Origin: Balneolales bacterium
GTDB lineage: Bacteria; Bacteroidota; Rhodothermia; Balneolales; Natronogracilivirgulaceae
Direction: 5' to 3'
Length of the DNA: 29,663 nucleotides
NCBI GenBank assembly: GCA_007131535.1
Contig: SLQI01000323.1
Location: 1 to 29,663, forward strand
The notes beneath the pieces are model-generated. The model worked only from the letters and a program-made list of their open reading frames with translations, searched no databases and was not told the DNA's origin. A program made the translations under genes and the position numbers. Positions 7,963-16,200 of this stretch are shown one piece after another (position 1 is the stretch's first letter; every line of letters starts with the position of its first letter).

Positions 7963-8190
7963 TCAGTTATGTTTTTTAGGTTCGGGTACGGGATCAATAC
8001 CGCCATCACTCCAGGGATGACAGCGCAAAATGCGTGTTGCAGTAAGCCAAAAGCCTTTGAAAAAACCATGCACCTTGAATGCATCCACGGCATAGTGACT
8101 GCAGGTCGGGTAGTACCGGCAACCGGCCGGGAAAAACGGAGAGATAAACCACTGATACAACCGTATCAAAAAAACAGCAATGTATCTCAT
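7963..8190 (-). CDS. yidD: Membrane protein insertion efficiency factor YidD
   Basis: 75 residues, normal family length. It has the diagnostic cysteine-rich core: CRYYPTCSHYAVDAFKVHG, then RILRCHPWSDGGIDPVP. The N-terminal amphipathic/hydrophobic helix (YIAVFLIRLYQWFISPF) associates with the inner membrane, where YidD assists YidC. The ATG overlaps the rnpA stop (ATGA, 4 nt), so translation is probably coupled. Confidence 0.97.
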   Translation of the reverse strand: MRYIAVFLIRLYQWFISPFFPAGCRYYPTCSHYAVDAFKVHGFFKGFWLTATRILRCHPWSDGGIDPVPEPKKHN

Positions 8191-8606
8191 TCTTTAAGGG
8201 TCTGATCCAGCAGGGTTTGCTGTAGTTTTCTCATCAAATAGGTGCAATCTTTCAAATAGCCCTGATAGGAAGCCGAAGCATTCCGTGCTATAAAAACAAA
8301 GTGCAGGCCGAACTGTTTTTGTTTCAGCAGTTCAGCCAACTGATCTTTATTGGTTCGGTAAGCCTCGCGCATAAACCTTTTCACCTTATTGCGCTGTGCC
8401 GCTTTACCGATTTTTCTTCCGGCAATGAAGCCCACCCTCTTATCGAGAGGCCGGTCAGGTAGTTTCAGGTACCTCATAGTTACTAAACGTGCCGGAATAA
8501 CCTGACCGTGTTGAAATAATTGCTGAAATGCAGTTTTACCCCGCAATACATGCCAGGCCGGAAGCCGGCCGGAATCGATAAGGCTACTTGGGTCCCCGCT
8601 CATCAC
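8187..8606 (-). CDS. rnpA: Ribonuclease P protein component
   Basis: 139 residues; the protein cofactor that binds RNase P RNA for 5' tRNA maturation. The conserved basic RNR motif lies at residues 64-84 (GRKIGKAAQRNKVKRFMRE, then AYR), and the start of the fold is LRGKTAFQQLFQHG. The start is either GTG at 8606 or the adjacent ATG at 8603. Both lie inside rpmH, giving a 20-23 nt overlap with its 3' end in another frame. The N-terminal extension before LRGK (about 20 residues) is longer than in E. coli. Confidence 0.96.
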   Translation of the reverse strand: MMSGDPSSLIDSGRLPAWHVLRGKTAFQQLFQHGQVIPARLVTMRYLKLPDRPLDKRVGFIAGRKIGKAAQRNKVKRFMREAYRTNKDQLAELLKQKQFGLHFVFIARNASASYQGYLKDCTYLMRKLQQTLLDQTLKE

Positions 8607-8739
8607 TAACGGTCAGCTTCTTGCGACCTTTAGCTCTGCGGCGACTCAACACTTTTCGACCGTCGGCGCTTTCCATTCGTTTGCGAAAACCGTGTGTGTT
8701 TTTGCGGCTGCGTTTACTGGGTTGATATGTTCTTTTCAT
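8584..8739 (-). CDS. rpmH: 50S ribosomal protein L34
   Basis: A 51-residue ORF that I translated: MKRTYQPSKRSRKNTHGFRK, followed by RMESADGRKVLSRRRAKGRK and a short tail KLTVSDERGPK. The first 45 residues are classic L34. The tail of about 7 residues runs over the start of rnpA, so the two genes overlap by 20-23 nt. First gene of the rpmH-rnpA-yidD-yidC operon; ATG at 8739, stop TAG at 8586-8584. No clear Shine-Dalgarno precedes it. Confidence 0.98.
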   Translation of the reverse strand: MKRTYQPSKRSRKNTHGFRKRMESADGRKVLSRRRAKGRKKLTVSDERGPK

Positions 8740-8933
8740 AATCTGTTTTTAATTCTTCGAAGTAGTCTGAAATCCAAGTAAAATTTCGAAAAGTTGACAG
8801 TCCGGAAATGTACAACTTTCTGCAGAAAATCAGTACCGATAATTTTTGCAAGCTAATTTGAGTTAGCCTTCGTTGTCTGATTCAGGGCATCAGGCTGCAA
8901 ATACACCTGATTTTACAGCTGTTAATAAAATTC

Positions 8934-8954
8934 AAACGGGTTTTCCGTTTTTTT
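8934..8954 (+). promoter_or_regulatory. Terminator-like hairpin ahead of secA
   Basis: AAACGG (8934-8939), a 5-nt loop, CCGTTT (8945-8950), and a run of seven T from 8948. Form and T-run resemble a weak intrinsic terminator reading toward secA, but no plus-strand gene precedes it, and the T-run merges into the -33 element of the promoter candidate. It may be a remnant, a protein-binding palindrome, or chance. Confidence 0.35.
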
Positions 8955-8983
8955 GCGGTCGCTATGTAATTAGCGTAAATTGA
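8953..8983 (+). promoter_or_regulatory. Candidate secA promoter
   Basis: TTG (8953-8955, within TTTTTTTG) is followed after 20 nt by TAAATTGA (8976-8983). This partly matches the Bacteroidota consensus TTTG-N19/20-TAnnTTTG. It would give a leader of about 40 nt before the secA ATG at 9030. Spacing is the same as in the S9 promoter candidate. Confidence 0.4.
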
Positions 8984-9029
8984 ACAGCTTCTAACCAACG
9001 CACTGCGAAGTTTTACAGTATAAAACCTT

Positions 9030-12000
9030 ATGATTGAAAAAGTATTTAATACAATATCCAAAGTCTTCGGCAGCAAAAGTGAAAAAGACCTGAAAAAAAT
9101 CTGGCCGATTGTTGATGAGATAAAAGAATACGAAGACGAGTTAAAAGCTTTGAGCGACGAACAGCTCAAAGGTAAAACCGAAGAGTTTAAAAAAGAGATT
9201 CAGGAAGCTACCGCCGCCACACAGAAACGGATTGATGAAATCAAGAAACAGCTCAGTACGCTTGAAGAAAGCGAAGATGATGAACTTTCCATGGAGCGGC
9301 GCCAACAACTCAGCGATGAATTGACCGAACTCGATCAGGAGTGGCTTGATATCGCCGAAGAGATTCTGGAGGATATTCTCCCCGAAGCATTCGCCGTTCT
9401 CAAGGAAACCTGCCGGCGATTTGTCGGCAAATCCTGGGAGGTAGCCGGCTCGGAAATGACCTGGCAGATGGTTCCCTTTGATGTGCAGTTGGTTGGTGCC
9501 GTCGTTCTTCACCAGGGTCGTATTGCTGAGATGAAGACCGGTGAAGGTAAAACCCTGGTTGCCATTTTTCCGGCCTACCTGAATGCGTTAGTCGGCCGCG
9601 GAGTACACGTTGTTACCGTAAACGACTACCTCGCCAAACGGGACGCCGAATGGAACGCTCCGATTTTTGAGTTCCACGGGCTCAGTGTCGATTGTATTGA
9701 CAAATATCAGCCCAACAGTGAACAGCGCCGCGAGGCTTATAAGTGTGATATCATTTACGGAACAAACAATGAATTCGGTTTCGATTATCTGCGGGATAAT
9801 ATGGCCATCACTCCGAATATGCTGGTGCAGCGCGGGCATCACTTCACCATCGTCGACGAGGTCGACTCGGTATTGATCGACGAAGCACGAACTCCGTTGA
9901 TTATCTCCGGTCCGGTACCTAAGGATAATCAAGGCCAAAAATACACCGAACTCAAACCACGGGTTGAAAATCTCGTCAATGCCCAGCGCAAACTGATCAA
10001 TGATTTTGTGAATGATGCCGAGCGGGCACTTGAGCAGGGTGATACAGAAAAAGCCGGTTTACAGCTGCTGCGTGCGCAAAGAGGATTTCCGAAGAACAAA
10101 AAGTTTCAGAAACTAACCCAGGAGGCGGACGTCCAGCGTCTGGTTGAGCAAACCGAGTATTTTTACCTGCAGGATCAGGGTAAGAATATGCACATTGTCG
10201 ATGAGGAGATGTACTATGTCGTCGATCAGAAGCAGAACACCATCGAGATGACCGACAAAGGTCGGGACTTGCTCACCAAAGAAGGGGAAGATCCTGAGTT
10301 TTTTGTGATCCCTGACTACGGCGATGAGACGGCTAAAATTGATGAAGAATATGAGCGGCGCGAGCGGGAAGAAGTCGAAAAAATCGAAAACACCGAAGAC
10401 TTCAGCCCGGAATTCAAAGAAAAGCAAATTGCCAAAGCCAAAGAAAACCTGAGAAAGGAAAAGGCCGAAAAAGTCTCCGAGCTGAACCGCAGCTTCTCAG
10501 AAAAAAGTGAGCGGATACACTCGGTTAACCAGCTTTTGAAAGCGTATACCTTATTTGAAAAAGACGATGAATACATCGTTCAGGAAGGCAAGGTACAGAT
10601 AGTCGATGAGCACACCGGCCGGGTGATGCCGGGGCGCCGATTTTCCGACGGATTGCACCAGGCCATTGAGGCGAAAGAAAACGTCAAGGTGGAAGCCGCC
10701 ACTCAGACCTACGCCAGCATCACCTTGCAGAACTACTTCCGGATGTATCACAAAATTGCCGGTATGACCGGTACCGCTGTTACTGAGGAGGATGAATTTC
10801 AGGAGATTTATGAAATGGATGTGGTCGAGATTCCCACCAACGTTCCGGTGCAACGTAAGGATCACGACGATTTAATTTTCCGTACCAAACGCGAAAAGTT
10901 CAATGCGGTACTGGACAAGATCAAAGAGTACAATCAAAATGGTCAGCCTGTACTGGTGGGTACTACAAGCGTTGAAGCATCCGAAAAACTAAGCCGGATG
11001 CTCAAACGGGAAAAAATCAGCCACAACGTACTGAACGCCAAGAACAACCAGAAAGAAAGTGAAATTGTAGCCCATGCCGGTCAGCGTGGCGCTGTTACTA
11101 TTGCTACTAACATGGCCGGCCGTGGTACGGATATTAAGCTTGGCCAGGGTGTAAAAGACCTCGGAGGCTTGGCCATCATCGGTACGGAACGCCACGAATC
11201 GAGACGGACCGACCTCCAGCTGCGCGGACGATCCGGAAGACAGGGGGATCCCGGCGAATCTCAATTTTATGTTTCCCTGGAAGACGATCTCATGCGCCTA
11301 TTCGGTGAAAGCCTTGCCAAGACGATGGACCGCATCAAGTTTGATGAAGGTGAGGTATTGCAGCACAGTTGGCTTTCCAAATCCCTGGAGCGTGCCCAAA
11401 CCAAAGTAGAGCAAAACAACTTCAGCATCCGAAAACGGCAGCTTGAGTTTGACGACGTACTCAACAATCAGCGTAAGGTTGTTTATGAGCGGCGTCGCAA
11501 TGCGCTTCTCGGCGATCAGCTGGCCAATGAAATCCTCAATATGCTTGAGGATACCATCAGCAGCATTGTTGAAGAATATTATGAACTCGGTGAATATGAC
11601 AGCATTCAGGAGCGGGTACTCCGTCAGCTTGCCGTAGATGTAGAGCTTGACCGCGAACACTGGTCCAACATCGGCCAGGATGGTTTGGTTGATTTAATTT
11701 TCGAACGAGCCCTGGAAACTTATCGGCAGAAAGAAAAGCGAATCAGCGAACCGTTCTACAGTGTCATCAAAAGGATTAGCGAAAGTGACTCCGACAATAA
11801 ACCAAGCAAAGTGCAGATTCTGTTCACCGACGGAGTCCGGAGAATCCGGGTTGTTGTCGACGTTGAAGAGGCCGTTAAAAGTGAAGGCTCTGAAGTTATG
11901 CGGGCCCTTGAGCGATCTGCGGTACTTTCCATCATTGACGAAAAATGGATGGAACACCTGCGTGAGCTTGACTCGGTAAAAGAAGGTATCGGCCTGCGTT

Positions 12001-12386
12001 CGTTTGGTCAGCGTGATCCGCTCCGTGAATACAAAAAAGAAGCCTACAACATGTTTGTGGAGCTGGTGGATGATATCAACTCCGAGGTAACTTCATTGAT
12101 CTGGCGCTCCGTCCCGGAAGCTACGCCGGATCAGACACAGATGAAGCAGGCCAAAGATGCGCCTTCCAAACGCATGGTAGACCCGAGCAAGCTAAAAGCT
12201 TCACAAGCCTCTTCCCAGAATATGGGCATCCGTTTCGGAGACGGCGGTCAGCAAAGCCAGGGGCAGTCTCAGGCCAACGGAGGGCAGCAAAAGCGTCAGC
12301 CTGAAGTGGTGGGAGCTAAAGTAGGCCGGAATGACCCCTGTCCATGCGGTTCCGGCAAAAAATATAAGCAGTGCTGCGGGCGGTAA
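9030..12386 (+). CDS. secA: Preprotein translocase ATPase SecA
   Basis: 1118 residues; the motor that drives Sec-dependent export through SecYEG. Walker A MKTGEGKT ends at residue 175, the Walker B/DEAD-like motif VDEVDSVLIDEARTPL starts near 275, and NBD2 has TNMAGRGTDIKLG and QLRGRSGRQGDPG. The C-terminal zinc motif is CPCGSGKKYKQCC, the SecB/ribosome-contact module. It is about 200 residues longer than E. coli SecA: a helical, charged insertion at about 55-112 and a larger insertion in the region about 300-490 (AQRKLINDFVNDAERALEQG, KEKQIAKAKENLRKE). Similar length is typical of Bacteroidota SecA. No Shine-Dalgarno precedes the ATG. Divergent from the yidC operon, placing two protein-export functions back to back. 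Confidence 0.98.
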   Translation: MIEKVFNTISKVFGSKSEKDLKKIWPIVDEIKEYEDELKALSDEQLKGKTEEFKKEIQEATAATQKRIDEIKKQLSTLEESEDDELSMERRQQLSDELTELDQEWLDIAEEILEDILPEAFAVLKETCRRFVGKSWEVAGSEMTWQMVPFDVQLVGAVVLHQGRIAEMKTGEGKTLVAIFPAYLNALVGRGVHVVTVNDYLAKRDAEWNAPIFEFHGLSVDCIDKYQPNSEQRREAYKCDIIYGTNNEFGFDYLRDNMAITPNMLVQRGHHFTIVDEVDSVLIDEARTPLIISGPVPKDNQGQKYTELKPRVENLVNAQRKLINDFVNDAERALEQGDTEKAGLQLLRAQRGFPKNKKFQKLTQEADVQRLVEQTEYFYLQDQGKNMHIVDEEMYYVVDQKQNTIEMTDKGRDLLTKEGEDPEFFVIPDYGDETAKIDEEYERREREEVEKIENTEDFSPEFKEKQIAKAKENLRKEKAEKVSELNRSFSEKSERIHSVNQLLKAYTLFEKDDEYIVQEGKVQIVDEHTGRVMPGRRFSDGLHQAIEAKENVKVEAATQTYASITLQNYFRMYHKIAGMTGTAVTEEDEFQEIYEMDVVEIPTNVPVQRKDHDDLIFRTKREKFNAVLDKIKEYNQNGQPVLVGTTSVEASEKLSRMLKREKISHNVLNAKNNQKESEIVAHAGQRGAVTIATNMAGRGTDIKLGQGVKDLGGLAIIGTERHESRRTDLQLRGRSGRQGDPGESQFYVSLEDDLMRLFGESLAKTMDRIKFDEGEVLQHSWLSKSLERAQTKVEQNNFSIRKRQLEFDDVLNNQRKVVYERRRNALLGDQLANEILNMLEDTISSIVEEYYELGEYDSIQERVLRQLAVDVELDREHWSNIGQDGLVDLIFERALETYRQKEKRISEPFYSVIKRISESDSDNKPSKVQILFTDGVRRIRVVVDVEEAVKSEGSEVMRALERSAVLSIIDEKWMEHLRELDSVKEGIGLRSFGQRDPLREYKKEAYNMFVELVDDINSEVTSLIWRSVPEATPDQTQMKQAKDAPSKRMVDPSKLKASQASSQNMGIRFGDGGQQSQGQSQANGGQQKRQPEVVGAKVGRNDPCPCGSGKKYKQCCGR

Positions 12387-12424
12387 TAGAAGCTTAAAGC
12401 ACAGCCGTTTCTTATCTAAACATC

Positions 12425-12452
12425 ACCTTCCAGGTCCGTTGACCTGGAAGGT
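12425..12452. terminator. Bidirectional terminator between secA and the convergent small gene
   Basis: A perfect 12-bp stem (ACCTTCCAGGTC 12425-12436, GACCTGGAAGGT 12441-12452) with a CGTT loop. It is followed on the plus strand by CTTTGTTATT and on the minus strand by the T-rich GATGTTTAG. It lies 38 bp after the secA stop and about 28 bp after the end of the minus-strand gene, so it can serve both. Confidence 0.8.
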
Positions 12453-12479
12453 CTTTGTTATTCTTAACTCACGTTTCAA

Positions 12480-13007
12480 TTACGGTCTACCCGGAGGCTC
12501 AGGCAACTCGGTAGTGCCGGTACTCTCCCCGCCTGCCCGATACTGATTTGCCAAAATTAATGCCCCGGTGAGCATAAGTGTGGCTGAAATGGTTGCCAGC
12601 ATCCAAATTCCGGCTCCCGCTCTCTGATTTTGAGCGCTATACGGAGAGTTCATTTGTTCATTCAGCCCGATACTTTCTCTGCCTGCCCATTGGATCTCAA
12701 ACCCTGAGCTCTCGGCTTCACTGCCATTTTTCCCTTCCACAGGCGTATATGATCCCTCATATTGGGAATATTCGGAGGATTCGTGTTTGGATTCAGCAGC
12801 TGCGCTCACCGGACTCCAGAGATAATCGAAGCTGCGAGTCAACCGGACTTCATCGGCGGAAACTGAAAAGAGCGACTCCCCTTTAAACTCAAGATTATTT
12901 TTTGCAGAGGCCTCTTGAGGTATGAATGAGACGGACGCCATCAAAGCCATAAGCAGGCTAAACGCTCCGAATACCACGGTGTGTAGAGTTATTGCTTTCT
13001 GTACCAT
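12480..13007 (-). CDS. Unrecognised exported single-pass membrane protein, coupled to the giant T9SS gene
   Basis: 175 residues, no family recognised. A signal peptide occupies residues 1-35 (hydrophobic VVFGAFSLLMALMASVSF, cleavage likely after EASA). An extracytoplasmic part of about 95 residues, rich in S, E and aromatic residues, follows. Then comes one transmembrane helix at 132-154 (GIWMLATISATLMLTGALILANQ) and a short tail ending PEPPGRP. The ATG at 13007 has an excellent Shine-Dalgarno, AAGGAG (13021-13016), which overlaps the TAA of the giant gene only 12 nt upstream. Most other genes here lack one. The arrangement implies cotranscription and coupled translation, so the product may help anchor, process or present the giant protein. 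That role is inference. Confidence 0.75.
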   Translation of the reverse strand: MVQKAITLHTVVFGAFSLLMALMASVSFIPQEASAKNNLEFKGESLFSVSADEVRLTRSFDYLWSPVSAAAESKHESSEYSQYEGSYTPVEGKNGSEAESSGFEIQWAGRESIGLNEQMNSPYSAQNQRAGAGIWMLATISATLMLTGALILANQYRAGGESTGTTELPEPPGRP

Positions 13008-13015
13008 AATGTAAT

Positions 13016-13021
13016 CTCCTT
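13016..13021 (-). promoter_or_regulatory. Strong Shine-Dalgarno overlapping the giant gene's stop codon
   Basis: AAGGAG begins inside the stop codon TAAGGAG of the giant gene and ends 8 nt before the ATG of the 175-residue gene. It fixes that start codon and suggests termination-reinitiation coupling. Confidence 0.8.
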
Positions 13022-13283
13022 ACTTAACCAGCATCATTTTTCCGGTTTTAATTTCGTTTCCTGCCACCAGCCGGTATATGTACGTACCACTGGCAAGCGC
13101 CGATCCGTCGAACTCCACGGTATACCAGCCTGCCGACTGCTGTTCATTATCTACGAGAGTCTGGACTCGGCGGCCGAGAATATCAAATACCTCGATCCGT
13201 ACATTCTCTTCCTCTACCAGCGCATACCGGATGGTTGTGGTCGGGTTAAACGGATTCGGATAATTATCCTTCAGCGTAACCTG
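13020..13283 (-). other. T9SS type A sorting domain of the giant protein
   Basis: The last 87 residues: KDNYPNPFNPTTTIRYALVE, then VRIEVFDILGRRVQTLVDNE, YTVEFDGSALASGTYIYRL, GKMMLVK. This is the Por-secretion C-terminal signal in the form common in Balneolota and Ignavibacteria. It directs outer-membrane translocation by type IX secretion and is normally removed on the surface. Confidence 0.95.
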
Positions 13284-16200
13284 ATCCGGGAGCAGGTTTT
13301 CTTCAATTTCTTTTATATAGGCTTCGTCACCCACATACACGGTGTAGGTTACTTCCGGTTCGGTAACATCAATTTCAATTTCGTCGCCATTATCAAAAAT
13401 GTACGATTTTCGGGTTACCGGATTGACAATCATTAATCTCGCCTGATCGCTCATTTCTTCAAAATCGGCAGTCCAGGTTAATGTTTCGCCCACCGGAGCC
13501 TTTACATCAACTTCGTATTCGGTTCCTTCCTCGTTGTATACGGAGCCGGTTGTTCGTCTCAGAGAGGAGCGTTTACCGGCATCACCTGAGTTGATCGCCA
13601 TACCATAATGCGACTGCTGCAGACTCGGGTAGGGTGAATTAAACCGCTCCGGATTATCTGAACTGAAGACCATATCCACGGAAGTTATAAATTGATTGCC
13701 GGAGGCTTCTTCGTTGTCCTGATCATCACCGGCCCATCTTGCCTGAAGGGCTATTCGGCTGGCTTCAGGATCGGTCACCATTTCTTCTATCTCCGGCTCG
13801 GGGAGTCCGCGGGCTTCAAAATCCGTAAACGGGATATGCAGCTCTTCCAGCTCCCACTCCGGATTGTTGTAGAAATAATACCCTTTCATTGGCCTCATCA
13901 CTTCTTCTTCAATAAACAGCGAGCTGTACCCGAACAATTGCATTTCGTTAAAATCTGCAGGAATACCTTCTATGCCGTATTCCTCAAGTCCTTTGAGATT
14001 AAAGGCCTTCACCAGGTTCCAGTCAACTGAGTCAAAAAACGGGTTGGTTATAATGTTCCAACCGGGGTGCAGCTCAATGGGGTAAGTGTCGATATCAGTC
14101 GGCAGCACAGGCCGAATTTCATCATCAACACTAACGGCATCCCGATGAATTACCCAGTATGCGGCACCTTCCCCGAACTCCAGCGAGTCATTATCCGCCT
14201 CAAATTCAACAAAATAATCCTCCTCTTCCCCGGTATCGTGGAAGGCGCGCCAATCCTGCATGTAGGCTCCTTCGATAACCTCATCGAGAATAAAGTTTTC
14301 GGAGCCCGGCAACCCAATTAACCTCGAATCTTCCGGTATCATATTGGCGCCATCATCACCGGGCGGGGAGAACCTGATGGTATTGCTAAATTCACGGCCG
14401 GCCGGATTGGAACGAGTGCTGAATACTTTGGTATCACTCCAGTCACTTGTGGTAAGTTCATCAATAACTCGTACCCGCAAGTAATGTGTTTTGGCATCTT
14501 CTAAACCGGAAACTACCACAGCAGTCGTATCCGTATTACCATCAGTTACCATACTCTGGAGCTCATCGTCATCAAATATCATGTACTCAAACTCAACACC
14601 ATTGTGGTTGCTGGCCCAGCTTATAGACGGAGCAGAGCTGATATCGACAGCTCCCGGATTCGGAAACAGCAGCTCCGGAGGTTCAGCCTTGGAAATAAAC
14701 GTACCTACATCCGACCATTCCCCGGCATCTGATTCATTTACAGCTCTTACCCGCCAATCGTATATGGTAAACCAATCCAGTTCGTCGTTGATCGCAACTT
14801 CCACGTCTTCCACATCTTCCAGAACCATTACCGGTTGGTCGAAATTACCCTCTTCAGCAATTTCTATTACATAATGCTCTGCCCGCTCTGCTGAGCTCCA
14901 GGCCAGCATCGGGTCGAGTTGTACGCTACCGGTGGAGTCTGTCGGGGTTTCCAATACAACCTCACCCGGAGGTCTCAGAATAGTTTCAAATGAGAAGGTT
15001 TCTGACCATTCGCCTGCTCCGGCATCGTTGGTTGCACGAACTCGCCAGTAGTAGGTTTGTGCATCAGACAAATTCTCCGTAATCGGGAAGTCTGTTCCTG
15101 ATATTTCGTTTTCATTTACTACATGATTACTAAAGGCACCATCAGTGGAAACCTGCAAATCGTAAGAATCAGCGCGATCAGCGGAAAGCCAGTTAAACTC
15201 CGGCTGTAGTGGTACATCTTCTTTGCCGTCTTCCGGAAAGTCAAGGGTCACCTGAGGCGGAATTTCCTTAACGGTAGTAAAAGATCTGATTTCGGACCAC
15301 TCCCCGGCACTCCCTTCATCATTAATACCTCTGACGCGCCAGTAATAGGTGCGCTCGAAACTTAAGGGAGTTTCAACCTCATATCCACTGGATTCAATAT
15401 CATCAATATCCCGGATGATATCTTCACTGTTGAATTCCTCGTAATCAGAAACTTGTAAATGATAAGTCTCCGCGCGCTGGGTTGACTCCCAATCAAATTT
15501 CGTTTCCACCGGTATATCCGTTGCCTGATTATCCGGTGCTGAAAGTACAACAGGTGGTGGAGTAGAGTTATACGTTATTGTAAACTCACCTTCTTCATTG
15601 GAATTACCGGCAGCATCTTCTGTTACGCCTTCCGGAATGTTCAGTGTTACAAGCCCGTCTGTTATTGGTTCAATACGGACTGAAAACGAGTCTCTGGCTG
15701 CATCATTAAAATCAATAATATTTGCATTATCCGGGAAGATATCCTGAACATCAAAGCCAAAGACCCGGTCGCTGAACATAATAGAAACTGTAAATTCACT
15801 TGATCGGGTTGGGTCATCTTCATTTGTATCAAATGAAATAGTTGGCCTTGAGCCATCGTAGATGATGGTAAAAGTATCTTCATAGGGTAAGTTCTCACCG
15901 CCATCACCTGTGAATGCGACTCCTTCAGGCACATTTACGGTAACCTGCCCGTCGCTTTCCGGTCGAATATCTACCATAAATGTCCGGTCATCATCTGTGC
16001 TTGCATCACCCTGTACCGAACCGTTTATGATATCCAGCTCTCCTTCACGAAACAGACTGATTTCAAGACTAAACTCAATTTCAAGCCGGATCGGGTCTAC
16101 ATTCGTGGGATCATTTATCTCTTCATCCGCTTCTACACGAACTACTTCCGGACGCTCCGGGGTATACTCAATCTCGAATCGGGCTTCTTCCTCGTTTTCG

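Larger units (their letters stand above)
8740..9029. other. Divergent intergenic region rpmH/secA
   Basis: A 290-bp AT-rich gap between two divergent essential genes. I searched for DnaA boxes (TTATCCACA-like) and found none, so despite the rpmH-rnpA neighbourhood there is no sign of oriC. It holds a hairpin with a T-run and a promoter candidate for secA. No promoter I trust was found for rpmH. Confidence 0.6.

Noticed and set aside
8740..9029. Possible oriC next to rpmH-rnpA
   Set aside because: No DnaA boxes, no AT-rich 13-mers in series, and no dnaA gene; secA is the divergent neighbour.
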